This document shows, one piece after another, positions 8,359 to 19,400 of a stretch of DNA of 64,000 nt. A program made the translations under genes and the position numbers. How positions within the stretch are numbered: the first letter of the stretch is position 1; each line of letters begins with the position of its first letter. The stretch lies in the IMG/VR virus record IMGVR_UViG_3300036939_000082, positions 124,001 to 188,000 of that record, one strand, 5' to 3'. The stretch comes from a virus. The notes under the pieces are model-generated. The model was not told the origin of the DNA. It did not search any database and saw only the letters and a list, made by a program, of their open reading frames with translations.

Positions 8359-8715
8359 ATGCAAGCAGTTTTCCAAGAGCTACAGGAATTAATTACCGTT
8401 TTAAACGGTTTCGCTCCGGCTCTCGAACAGGCGATTGGTAGAATTAAATCACTGCGGGCCGAACTCAATTCACTGAAAGGCGAAGAACTAGCAGAAGACG
8501 AAAAACAAGCTAAGGATGAAGAAGCTCTGCTCGGAACCTTGAGAGCATTTACCTCTACTATTAGTACGATGTCACAAAAAGTTACAGAGGTAGTTGCCGA
8601 GGAGCCAGCACCAGTCGAGCTTGAAGTCGGACAGCCTCCCGTCCAGCCAGATACTGCTGTTCAATCAGTCACGACAATTCCACCAGTTCCTCCAGTTCAA
8701 ATTCCTACTGCTTAA
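8359..8715 (+). CDS. Coiled-coil protein with Pro-rich tail, unknown function
   Basis: 118 residues from the ATG at 8359, with AAGG 8 bases upstream; a TTG 27 bases earlier in the same frame lacks a site. Residues 1-75 form one long predicted coiled coil with a very acidic middle (GEELAEDEKQAKDEEALL). Residues 80-118 are Pro/Val/Gln-rich and disordered. No family recognised. A strong bidirectional terminator follows at 8740. It stands alone on the plus strand among minus-strand genes. Confidence 0.6.
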   Translation: MQAVFQELQELITVLNGFAPALEQAIGRIKSLRAELNSLKGEELAEDEKQAKDEEALLGTLRAFTSTISTMSQKVTEVVAEEPAPVELEVGQPPVQPDTAVQSVTTIPPVPPVQIPTA

Positions 8716-8739
8716 CATTTTTGACGCATTTTTGACACA

Positions 8740-8780
8740 AGAAAGCCTCGCAGAAACTCAGAGTTTCTGCGAGGCTTTCT
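8740..8780. terminator. 20-bp stem bidirectional terminator
   Basis: AGAAAGCCTCGCAGAAACTC and its exact complement around a single A, flanked by T-rich sequence. It serves the plus gene ending at 8715 and the minus gene ending at 8807. Confidence 0.85.
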
Positions 8781-8806
8781 ATTTGATAGAGGGACTCAAA
8801 GATTTA

Positions 8807-9319
8807 CTAAGAGATTTTTTGTCCTATTTTGTTGCACGACGGACATTCCGGTCGTGTGAGTTCAACAAAACTATCTGGTAGCGAGTACCAAGTATCTTGG
8901 TTTTTGCATTTTGGGTCGCTACATTTATATTCCTCTGTTTGGGGATATGATTTTCGAGCAGGGTAGATGTGTTGGTACTCCTCAACGGGAACACCAAGCC
9001 ATTCAACGTGTTGTTCGACGCTTTTTGGTAATATCGAATGTAGTACCAGGGTATTTTCCCTCCAAACTAAAACGTTTTCACCATTGATAGCATTTGCGAT
9101 CTCAGTGGGAATCCCGTCGTCGTTTATTTCGCATTCTTCTTCCATGTCGAAAAAAATGTACACTTCTGGACATGGTGGAAAATCTTGATCGATTCCCGTC
9201 CAGTCTTCTACACTGACATCAGAATTGGCGATCATTTTGCGAATGCGTTCTGCAATTTGTTCCGCTATTTTTTCAGAGTAAGCGTGAATTTGATACTTAA
9301 CTAATGTCTGTGTTTTCAT
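8807..9319 (-). CDS. Hypothetical protein with C-terminal zinc ribbon
   Basis: 170 residues. Residues 1-60 are helical with IAEQIAERIRKMI. Residues 60-125 are acidic and beta-rich. Residues 130-170 hold two paired-Cys knuckles (CSDPKC and CPSCN), which should bind one zinc. Family not recognised. It has its own promoter-like TATACT about 25 bases upstream and a terminator downstream (8740-8780), so it is an independent unit (moron-like cassette) within the tail region. Start context is CGACAATG with no Shine-Dalgarno. Confidence 0.65.
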   Translation of the reverse strand: MKTQTLVKYQIHAYSEKIAEQIAERIRKMIANSDVSVEDWTGIDQDFPPCPEVYIFFDMEEECEINDDGIPTEIANAINGENVLVWRENTLVLHSILPKSVEQHVEWLGVPVEEYQHIYPARKSYPQTEEYKCSDPKCKNQDTWYSLPDSFVELTRPECPSCNKIGQKIS

Positions 9320-9382
9320 TGTCGTTCGTGTTTAAAACTATATTTAGTATAACATATTTAGCATATTAATTTTCACAAAATA

Positions 9383-9416
9383 AACGCACCGCGTAAATTA
9401 ATTTACGCGGTGCGTT
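9383..9416. terminator. Perfect 34-base palindrome, bidirectional terminator
   Basis: Stem AACGCACCGCGTAAAT with complementary arm; T-rich on both outer sides. It ends the minus gene at 9433. Its sequence is related to the hairpins at 9942 and 10061. Confidence 0.75.
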
Positions 9417-9432
9417 TTAACGAAGTAATAAA

Positions 9433-9870
9433 CTACATAGCTAATAAGAGTTTGTTTTTCGCACTCTCTTCCTCGGACAAGGGATTAACTTGATCTGTTT
9501 TTACGATTTCCCAGAACATCCTTTGGAGAAGTTCGGAATTTTCTTTGCAAGCCACAATTGCTTGCCCGTCTATTCTTGAAGGAATATACGACTCTACATC
9601 GATATTCACGCGCAAAAAAGGTTCACATTCTACCCATTCTCCGATTTTTCGATTGAAACGCTTGGAATGCTTTTCTACTTTGATCCTGCATTTCTTGTAT
9701 TTCAATGTGACGGTTTCAAGTTCACTAGGAGTGACATCGATCACTTTTTGGAAAATCAGAAACCAGTGAGAGTGCCTGGGGTTGAAAAATCCACCAAACA
9801 TTTCTCCTGGCTCAAGTTGCCAAACGAGTGTGTTTTCGGAGTTATCGGTAAGAGGATGTTTGTAAGGCAT
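9433..9870 (-). CDS. Hypothetical cassette protein
   Basis: 145 residues from the ATG at 9870 (MPYKHPLTDN); a longer frame upstream is low-complexity Lys-rich and runs into the promoter, so it was not chosen. Mixed alpha/beta, basic middle (TLKYKKCRIKVEKHSKRFNRK), acidic end. No known motif, signal peptide or membrane segment. Promoter at 9905-9934 and terminator at 9383-9416 isolate it as its own unit. Confidence 0.6.
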   Translation of the reverse strand: MPYKHPLTDNSENTLVWQLEPGEMFGGFFNPRHSHWFLIFQKVIDVTPSELETVTLKYKKCRIKVEKHSKRFNRKIGEWVECEPFLRVNIDVESYIPSRIDGQAIVACKENSELLQRMFWEIVKTDQVNPLSEEESAKNKLLLAM

Positions 9871-9904
9871 GATTTTCACGCTTTTGCGTTTGTGTTTATA
9901 CTTT

Positions 9905-9934
9905 ATTGTAACACGGTTAACATATTTTTGTAAA
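9905..9934 (-). promoter_or_regulatory. Promoter of the 9433-9870 gene
   Basis: On the minus strand: TTTACA (9934-9929), 18-base spacer, TACAAT (9910-9905). The same -10 occurs as TGTTACAAT before 10029, 10420 and (plus strand) at 37162. Confidence 0.55.
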
Positions 9935-9941
9935 ATAAAAA

Positions 9942-9970
9942 ACATCGCAAAATTTTTAATTACGCGATGT
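9942..9970. terminator. Hairpin terminator closing a short non-coding unit
   Basis: Stem ACATCGC/GCGATGT. On the minus strand it is followed by TTTTTTATTTT. No protein gene ends here on either strand. Confidence 0.6.
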
Positions 9971-10022
9971 GTTTTTAACTGTTTATTTTTGAGCGCGCTT
10001 TTTTCTAAGTTCGCTCTTGCGT
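9942..10022 (-). ncRNA. Candidate small RNA between promoter and terminator
   Basis: The extended -10 TGTTACAAT at 10037-10029 would start a transcript near 10022 that ends at the hairpin and T-tract at 9942-9970, about 80-90 nt. I find no start codon with a reasonable frame in it, but there is a second hairpin (GAGCG…CGCTC). It could be a real small RNA or the shell of a cassette that lost its gene. Confidence 0.35.
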
Positions 10023-10028
10023 GTATTT

Positions 10029-10037
10029 ATTGTAACA
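10029..10037 (-). promoter_or_regulatory. Extended -10 element
   Basis: TGTTACAAT on the minus strand, just downstream of the terminator at 10061. No good -35 at 17 bp; a TGn extension substitutes. Confidence 0.45.
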
Positions 10038-10060
10038 TATTTAACGAGTCAATTGACATA

Positions 10061-10095
10061 AAAACGCATCGCGTAAATTAATCGCGATGCGTTTT
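10061..10095. terminator. 13-bp stem terminator
   Basis: AAAACGCATCGCG / CGCGATGCGTTTT with loop TAAATTAAT. It ends the minus gene at 10099. Third member of the related palindrome set (9383, 9942). Confidence 0.75.
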
Positions 10096-10098
10096 TGT

Positions 10099-10386
10099 TT
10101 ATTTGAGAGATTTTCTAATAACTTCTAAATCTGGGAGACTGTCAGTCTTTACAACTTTCCAATGCTTCAAGTTTCGATAAATACTTTGATAGTGTTTTTT
10201 AACGTATTCATCCGAGCATTCTGCGTAGTCTGGTAATTGGCTTCTCATGGCAGTAATTCTCGTAGCATGAGTCCCGCACCGCTTGTCAATTCCCCACAAT
10301 TCTTTTTTAGGCATTAAGTGTGGCGCACTTTTGGGAATGTGAACTGGGAATGCTATTTGATAGTTGATTCTTGTCTTGACGGTCAT
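10099..10386 (-). CDS. Hypothetical cassette protein
   Basis: 95 residues, basic. The pattern ELWGIDKRCGTHATRITAMR and the Tyr/His-rich KKHYQSIYRNLKHWK suggest a small nucleic-acid-binding or structural protein, but I do not recognise a family. It has its own extended -10 (10420-10428) and terminator (10061-10095). It sits immediately after the tape-measure stop. Confidence 0.55.
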   Translation of the reverse strand: MTVKTRINYQIAFPVHIPKSAPHLMPKKELWGIDKRCGTHATRITAMRSQLPDYAECSDEYVKKHYQSIYRNLKHWKVVKTDSLPDLEVIRKSLK

Positions 10387-10419
10387 AATTTTACGCTATT
10401 TGTTTTATGTTTCTCAATA

Positions 10420-10428
10420 ATTGTAACA
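10420..10428 (-). promoter_or_regulatory. Extended -10 element of the 10099-10386 gene
   Basis: TGTTACAAT on the minus strand, 34 bases before the start codon and 15 bases after the tape-measure stop. Confidence 0.45.
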
Positions 10429-10443
10429 CAATTGCAACTTTTA

Positions 10444-13400
10444 TTACTGCTTGGCTTTTTCAACAATATCTCGCAACTGAGTGCGAATAACTCTTTGCGC
10501 CTGCGGTGATTCCAAATGCTTCATAATTTCGCCCAATAACTCTTCCGCTGCAAAACTTGGATTTGCTCCCTGAACTACAATGTCTCCAAAAACAAATTGA
10601 ACGTTAAATTCTGTTGTCTGCGAAGATGCAGCGGGCGGAAGGGGAATTGGGGTTGCGGGGACAGGCAATGCTCGAAGGCTGGAAACCTCTACCCGATCGC
10701 CCTGGTTGATCGATTCCAATAAAGGTAGGTTCGACCGCGTAGCAGCAGCATTGACAACAAACTCCCCAGGCGACGCCAGAATAGGTACGCGATCGCCCGT
10801 AGATGTTCCCATTCCCGATATCAAACCGCCAGTCGCATAACGCTGTACTGGCTGAACCTGCAGCGGGTGGCTCGGCAAAGGCTGACTCCGCAGCGAAGGA
10901 GCGAACAATCCGCCGACGAACGGAATATTAGCTAAAACCCCCATTGAATTAGTTACAACCCACTGAATCAGATTCCAAATTCCTTGGAAAACTCTAGTAA
11001 TAGCGCTTCCTACAACAACAAATGTTTCTTTTAGTACCCACCCGACCGCCACAACTCCAGAAATTATCGCCAAAAAAGGTGCGGCTGCAACTACCGCAGC
11101 AGAAATACCCGCAATCACAGCCCCAATACCGCCCGTGACGGCTGGAACGACAGCCGCAGCAAAAACTCCTCCTATTGTCGCCAGCGCGCTCCCGACTCCC
11201 GATACAGCAGAGCCGATCGCCCCAACAGCGCCTGTTATGCCAGCAAGCACCGCGCCAAAATTTGCTGCCAAAGTTAAAGTAACGACTGTTCCGGCAATCG
11301 CAGCGCCGACAGTTGCTACTGCTCGAACAATTTTGGAGACAGCGTTAAATACAAATCCTAGCGTTTTAATTACACCGATCAGTACGAATGAAATTGTTTT
11401 AATGATTTTAATCAAACTAAAAGTTAAAGTTTTAACTGGAATCAGCAATACATTGATAATTGATGATGCCAAACCTGATATGTTTCCATCCACTCCGCTA
11501 AAGATGCTGGCGATCGTCCCAAAAATTTGAGCGAATGGCTCGACGATGGTATTTCCCAATTCGACGAGCGCGCTCCACACGCTATCAATTTCCTGAAAGA
11601 GCGTTCCAGTTACTTGGGCGATCGAATCCCAAATTCCCCCAAAAACGCCTGCAACGATACTCCCGATAAAGCTGAAGACTTTTCCCAATACCCATCCAAC
11701 TGCCACAATTCCCAGAAGCAAAGGAATAAAAGGAAGGAAGGGGGAGATTGCTGCGGTTGCTGAGGCAAGGATTGCACTCAAACCGCTGAGAATCACTGGA
11801 ACTAAGACTCCGCTAAATATTCCAGCGACACCGGTGGCAATAGTTGAAAACTCAATTAACGCGAGACTCAACCCAGCAACAAACGCTCCAGCACTTACAA
11901 ACAGTCCCCCTATTTGCGTTAAAGAAGAAAATACCGCTAAAGCAGCGCCTATCCTCAACAGCGATTCAACCAATACGCCAAATACAGTAAAAGCAAATTT
12001 GCCCGCTTGGATTAACGATCCAATGATTCCTGCAACTGTTCCCACGATTGCAGAAGCAACACTGGAAATAGACTCAAGAATCCACGAGCTAAAATTGCCC
12101 AGACTATTTTTTGCATTTTCCACAACCTCTTGAATGCCGCCAATGTTGTCTTTGTAAGATCGGTACAGCAAAAATAGGGCAGAGCTAATTCCCAATATCA
12201 AAGGTAAAAACGGCAGCAGCGGTACAATCATTGATTTGTAGGCAAGTTTGGCAGCACCCGCGACAAATCCGTAAGATGCGGCGATCGCCCCGTTAGCGCC
12301 GCCCACAATTCCTGCTTTAGTCAAAGCAGATGCGGCGATCGCGCTGTCTGCAGCTACGGAACTTGCTGCGTTCGTTGCGTAAAAAGCTCGCATCCCCGGC
12401 ATCGCCGTCCGAATATCTAAGAATGAAGTCACCAAGTCATTCATCATAAATATCGGTGTCGCTAGTTGCGGGGCGATATTCGACAATACGGAACCGATCG
12501 ACAGAGAGAGACTTCTAACGCTTTCACCGACCTGCTTCCTAGCAGCGGTATCTTGCTCGACTGCTAACGTTACTCGCCGATGAGCAGATTCTAGATTCTT
12601 CAAACCTTGAGTATAGACTTTGCTATCGATCGCCCCTTGTTTGTAGAGATCGTTCAACCGCACCTGCCTCGCTGTAATTCTGTGAAGGTTGGTTTGGGAC
12701 TCTACCGGATTCCGACTAACGCTCGACATTGCCAACTTCGCATCAAACTTCAACCCGCCAAGCGCTTCGCCAGCTTCGGCAATTTTAGACGGAGATAGCG
12801 CGGTGAGCGATCGATCTAAAAATCTGTAAATTGCATTGCCTTCAATCTTTGCCGACAGCGCCAAGTCCGACAGCCGACTTTGAATAGTCTCTGTAGTGTT
12901 GACCCAGTTTTTGCGAATCCAGTAAGTCGGTCCCGGCGAGGCTTCCGACAAATCGCCCTGCAATTGCTGTCCGGTTTGTTTCGCTTTCCTGCCGATGCCC
13001 GCGATCGCCCCGACAATTTTGCCTCCGGTTTTTTCCCAAATTGCGCCCACTGTTTTTAAAGGCTGTTCGAGGAACTGGGCGATCGCTGCACCTAGTTCTC
13101 CTAACTCCGACATTAGTCGCCCTTTCAATTCTGTGGCGTTGCTACCGAGAACGCCGATACTAGCAATTATGTCGGGAATCCCTTTGAAAACGCTAAAGAT
13201 GTCGAACGGCAGGGAAACATCTAGACCTAACTTGAACAGAGCAACGCCTACATCTTTTAGTCCAACCAATATTTCAGCTACAACGCCTGCCATCTTCAAT
13301 CCAAAAGTACCGATATCTTTTGCAAAACCGAGGAAACTGCCAGCAATCTCGCTCGCGGTCAGCGCAACGCCCGCTAATTGTGCCTTGAAGCTTGCAAAAC

Positions 13401-16400
13401 CTTCTTGTACCCCCGCGAAGGCTTCCTTGGATTTTCGAGAGAATGACGACAGAAGCGCAACAAACCTCAATACAGATTTGTATAAACCTAGAACGGCGGT
13501 CATTACCCGAGCCGGCCAGTCCAGCACAAAACGAAATGCCCATACAAACTTTAGTGCGAAGGCAGACAGCTCAATTCCTATTTGGGTAAAAACCCACAAA
13601 ACCTTGAACAAAGGTGGGAGTACAGTTGTAGAAAAATTAACTATTCCAGCTAGTATTTTGCCGACAACTTGCCCGAAGTCTTTACCCGCAGAAGCTGCGC
13701 GATCGGTGTCGCGACCAGCAGAAGTCAATCCCTGAGAAAACTGCCCCAAGTTTTTTAGAATCCATCCCAAAAATTCACCCAAATGTCTGACAGCAGATGA
13801 AACGCCTGTTAGTTTTGATGTCATTTCATCGGAGGCGATCGCCCCGCTGTTTACCGCTCTAGCAATATCGAACAAAGTTTGACCAAAATCAATAGCTGAC
13901 TTACTCGCAGAAATCACTATACCGATCAAATCTGTCAGGGGCTGCTGAACCTCAGAAAATAAACTGGTTGCAAAATTAGAGATGAATCCATTTAGGGATT
14001 TAAACCCATTTTTTATTACATCTAATAAATTAAATTTCGCAATAATTTGAGTGGCTACCCATGTCGCAGGCGCTATCAACTGTAGCAGCGAGTTTGTTAT
14101 CTTGGTAACGGCTTCCTTCCACGCTTCAGGAATTTTGACTGTTGGGCTGTGATTCAATAAACCGATCAATGTCTGACCCAGCCATTTGGCAAAGTCTGCG
14201 ATCGGAGTCAATATGGTTTGAAATTCTGCTGCAAACTTCTCCCATTTCCTTTTAATCCAGTCTGCTGCTTTCCCAAAGGCGATCGGGACTTCTTGTAGGG
14301 CTTGCTCAAATAGTTGAGGAACTCTAGAGCTGAAATCTTGCAACCCCGTCAAAACAGTTAAGAACAAATCCTTTCTGTTCAAGAATTCCGTGAGGCGCTG
14401 CCATTGAGCCTGGACGGAAGCGATCGCGCCATTTATACTGGGAATAATTTTAGCGATTTGCTCTTTCACTTTTTCAAACAAAGAGGGAATAGATTCGCCA
14501 AAATTTTTCATTTTTGCAGAAATACCTGTAAATAAATCCGCAGAACTCAAGAAGGTAATAAAATTCGGCCATTCCGACTTAATCCAAGATATTGTTTCGC
14601 CAAACTTTGTACCAATCAACGTTAGGAAGTCCAAAGCTCCTGGAATCATTGGAGTCTCAGACAACCAAACAGATAATTTATTCCATTTCTCTTGAATAAA
14701 TGCAACCGTATTGCTAAGCCTTTCCCCCAGCAAAGCAATTTTGACAAACAGATTTTGAATTGCCGGGATCTCGAATTTCAATCCAACTTCGATCGCCCAC
14801 GCAGACAGCCTACCGCTTAAGTCTTTTAACCTATCAAAAAATCCTTGAAATATTTGCCCGGTAGCCAGCGACTTCTGAACTTCCGACCATTTTTCTCTTA
14901 ACAAACCCGAAAACAATGTAAATTCCAATCCGACCTTAAGCAATCTATCAAACAGCCAACTGAATAAATTAGTTCCGCTCATCCAGCCTACAAACTTACT
15001 CCACGCAGCCTCCAAAATATTTACGGTTGAGAGAAAAGCTTGAGAGATATTTTCTGGCTTAAAAGCTTCGCGCAGCCGATCGCCCGCAACTCGAAATAGA
15101 TCGCTCTGTCGCAACCAGTCTCCTAGCTGTTGCCACGATGATTGAACTTTGACGATCGCCCGATCGAAGTATTCCTCAACGTTCAACATCTTCATGATTT
15201 GGCGGAACTTCGACTCGACTGCAGAAATTGCACCGCCAAACCCTTTCTGAACTGCCGCTGCAATATCTGGGGGCAGTGCGACGAGAATAGTGTTGAAAAA
15301 GCCGCGCCAGAAGTCTCCGACATATTTGAGGGGCGCTGTTAGAGCTTCTGTGATTCCCGGCACCAATCTTTTAAGGCGATCGGGAATTGACTCGGAAGAT
15401 CCGTCTATGGAGCCAAATAGTTGGCTGATGCCGGTGATCGCATCCTTGAACGTAAAATTCTTGATAGACTCCTGAACCTGAAAAATTCCATTTTTAATCG
15501 ACTGCACCGCGAGATCGACCTGTTCCGCGAAAAGTTGTTTGATGGCTGGAAAATGGTGTTTAACGCTGTCGATCGCAAACGCCACAGCATCAGTCACTGA
15601 CTTGACTGCGTTAATCAATATGGATGCAACCATTTCTCCTGCTTGCTCTCCCGACTTGAAGGCTAAAAAGAAGTTATTGATAGATTCAGTTGCGCGTTTG
15701 AGGGTAAAGCCTAACGGTCGGAAAACTTGCTCGATCGCCTCACCGATTCCCCGCAACACTTGGAACGAACCTCGGGCGATCACCTTCAACCCATCGTCCG
15801 CGCTGCGCCCAAAATTCTCAAACGCAAATCCCAGCCCTCGAAAGCCTTCTTGAATTAAAGTAAAATCTCCTTTGAGCGCGGGCAGTATACCTAGGGCGAT
15901 CGTTTTGAAAGCACCCGCCGCTTCCACCAAGCCCCACAGCGCTCCAGCCAAAATCTTGCCCGCGCCAATCCCAATCTTAATTAGCCCGGTCAAAATCGTG
16001 CGGATACCCAAGAAGTTTGCAGCGATTACCGCAGCCGTAAAAGCGACCCCCCCCAGCACTAGAAGCAGCGGAGAAATGCCCGACAGGGAAAATAGTCCGA
16101 AGGCGATCGCCGACAAGCTCATGCTGTTGAATCCCGACAGTACCCCTCCAACTCCATACTTGAAGTTACCGAAGAAGTCGCGAGCCGCATCCCCTAGTTC
16201 CACAAAATTGAGAGTTAGCAAGGCTTTTGCCGATCGTCCAACAAAGTCAACCAAATCGTTGCCCAATTGACTCAGACTGCTTGTAACATACTCCATCCCC
16301 GGTGCAAACAGAATACTGGCACTGCCTACTCCGCGATCTGCAAGATACTGATAGCGGTCGCCCACGGCTAACGCGAAAAAACTTGCAGCTCTAATCGCCT

Positions 16401-19400
16401 GACTTTTGAGATCGTTTGTTGGCGGTGACAGCAATATCTCGCTAGCGGAATTTGTTAAGTTACCGCGCAGGATCGATCCGGTTTCCTTGGCGTTTGCTTG
16501 AATATCGCCCATCCACCCGCCGATCGCCCCAACAGTTTTTTCCCAGTAGTGGCGAATCCAGTAAGTCGGACCGGGAGATCCTTCGGAAACAGCCTTTTGT
16601 AATTCGTACCCAGAATCTTCTGCTGGCTGCACCAAGGAATTAATGTTTGCAGTAATAGCTGAAGCGGTATTGACCCATGCCGCATTTGTACTGGCAGCGC
16701 CTAAATCGCCCAATCCGATCGCCCCGGTCACACCGACACCAACCGTGTTGGCAGTTTTCGGGGCTGCACCGCTAAATATTCCCGCACCTGCTTTGGCAGC
16801 CAAGTACGTTTTTTTCTCGATAAAGTCTTGTTTTCTTGAAGAGATAAAATCTTTAGTTTTGTCAATTCCAGATTTAACTGTACCTTGAATAGAGTTTGCA
16901 ATTTTTGGCGCATTTTCTTTTATACCTTGAATCAAAAAACTCAAGAATTTTTGTGCGGAACTTGTTTCTGCAACTTCTAACGGCAAAAGGTTTTCACGAG
17001 ATCGATCGGCGATCGCCTGTTTAACGGGCAATTGCATAGGTGGGTGTAAAGTGTTTATTGCCATTAGAATTTCGCCTAATACACTATTTATTGCTTCCAG
17101 TTGTACAATTTGTTGCGACTTCCCAGGCTGTCCCGGTGCAAGTTTAATTGCATCATTCAAAGAATCTTGTCCAACCAATGCTTTATCTAGCAATGCTCGA
17201 TCGGGAATCTTCGCTCCCACGGATGCAGCCGTAGCACTCAACCTAGCATTAGAGAACATCCCTTCTTGATTTTTGGCAGATGCTGCCAATTGCTCTTCTA
17301 TATATTTTTGACCGGCTTGATTGATTTTGTAGACATCTTCTGTTTGACCCAGCAGTCCGCCAAGACCTTTTTTCTGTACAGTAATCTTCGTTGCCAAACC
17401 TGCGTATTCTGCTTGAGAGGATAATGATTTTGAATTCAATCCTTGGAGTATCGTGTCTGCAATCTTAAGTTCTTCTTTCTGCATCTGAGTTTGAACTTGC
17501 GTTCTAAACGCAGATTCTTTGTCAAATACATTTCTAATTTCTATAAAATCGGGAATGTGTACCTTATCTAACAGTGGAATTCCCTCTAACGGATTCCATC
17601 CTCTTTTTTGTTGATCTAAATCATTGGAAATATCTTTTTGTCTTGATTGTTCGGTTCTTTTTTCCCATCCTTCACCTTTTAAACCAAGCCCTATTTGATA
17701 TTTGCGCTGCGCTGACACAGAACTTTTTCCTAAATCGGGAGCTTGAGCGGTTGCCAATGACCTTGTTTCTTCTTGAGGCTTGTCAAGTAGAGCAAGCAAA
17801 GATTTAGTATAAAAAGCAATGCGATCCAATGTAGAAACTATTGATACAAAAAGTCCTCTATGTAGGTACAATTCAGACTCGATCGCCCGAGAACCTTGGG
17901 TGAAAAAACCTTCCATTCCGACATAAGTGTTTGTCAGTGAATTTTTGGTATTAACAACAGCTTCTTTACCTTGACTAACAACTAAGTTTGCCTGTTTTGC
18001 TTTACCACTAAAGAAATTGCCAACTGGCGAAAATATACCCGTCAATATGCCAGCAACTTCTTTGGCGGGAGTTAGCAGCCAATTCATTGCCCCTGATATT
18101 CTTTCCACCGCCCCTTCCCATGCAGTTGGGATTTTCTCTGTGGGGTTGTGATTTAAAGCGTCAATAAGACCCAATGCTATTTCTAAAGCAGTATCGACCA
18201 ACGGCATATCGAGAAACCAGTGTACAAACCCCGTCCAAGCTTTTTGAATTGCTTGAACAGAACCGGAGAATAGATTACTAATTGCGGTTGTCAGCTTAAC
18301 CGTTTTTGTCCTAATATCCGCAAAGTCAGTAGTGAAAGCAAGCGTTAGAACAGATAGAGCTGTTGTTATGCCTCCGATTCCCAGTATCAACGTGCCAAGT
18401 TCCCCTAACATTCCTAACCCAAAAATCGGCTTAAGTAAATTGCCAAATTTAGAAATGCTTTTGCCCGCTCCGCTTTGTTGCAGTGTTCCCAACATTGCTG
18501 GAGCGGTTACTGTTGGAGATCCTCTTTGAACAAAGCCGCCCATACTCCGGGCAGAGTGACTTAGCTGCGGTGGCGCTTCCCTTGAGAATCTTCTTTGAAG
18601 CATCGCTTCTATTCTTGTCGCTAGATTCTTATTTCTTTCTTTGTTCGTGGCAAACCTCCAAAGTGTTTGCGCCTGTGCGGTCTGCTGCTGCCTGATTTGA
18701 GCGTGGAGAAGTTGAGCTTGAGTGTCTAATTTCTTACCAACGGAATCAAGAGGCGACAGTACCGAAGTAAGTGCAGCGACGACTTTGCCGAAGCCTATCT
18801 GTAAATTGTCTTGCCACGACAATTTCTGTTTTTCACCCGTAGCTCCTAATGCTATTGAATTGATAAATTCTGTTTTGCGTCGCTGCTTGGCATCATCGGC
18901 TTGGAGCGATTCGGACATTTCTTCTCCTACCCCCTTCGCTGGAGCGACCATCCCTTGTATCGAGCCTGTTATGCTTGCAACAGCTCCCTCCCATGCTGTC
19001 GGTATCTTCTCCGTAGGGTTGTGGTTGAGAGCGTTTATTAAGCCCTGCGCTACGTTCAGTGCTGGCTGTACGATCGCCATCAATTTCCCGCCAAACGCAT
19101 CAATAAATCTTTGCCACGCAGCGGTAACAAAGGCGATCGGCGCTGACAGGGCTTGAGAAAGCATATCGCCAGCAGATCGCGCCAAACTTCCAATACCTAA
19201 AAAGTTGTTTTTAAAGGCTAAATACAAGCCCCCCGCAGCTAGCCCGATCGCCGCAACCCCTGCAATCAAAGGAGCTAGCGGTAGCGCTGCTGCTCCCACC
19301 GCTCCGGCGATCGCTCCGCCAATGCCAGTTAGTCCGGCGATAGTTGCTCCCGACACCGAGACTATCGCTCCAAAACTAGCTCCCAACGCAGCCAGTACCG

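Noticed and set aside
9383-10095. CRISPR array from the three related palindromes
   Set aside because: The repeats are palindromic terminators of different length with unequal spacing and genes between them; no spacer pattern and no cas genes.
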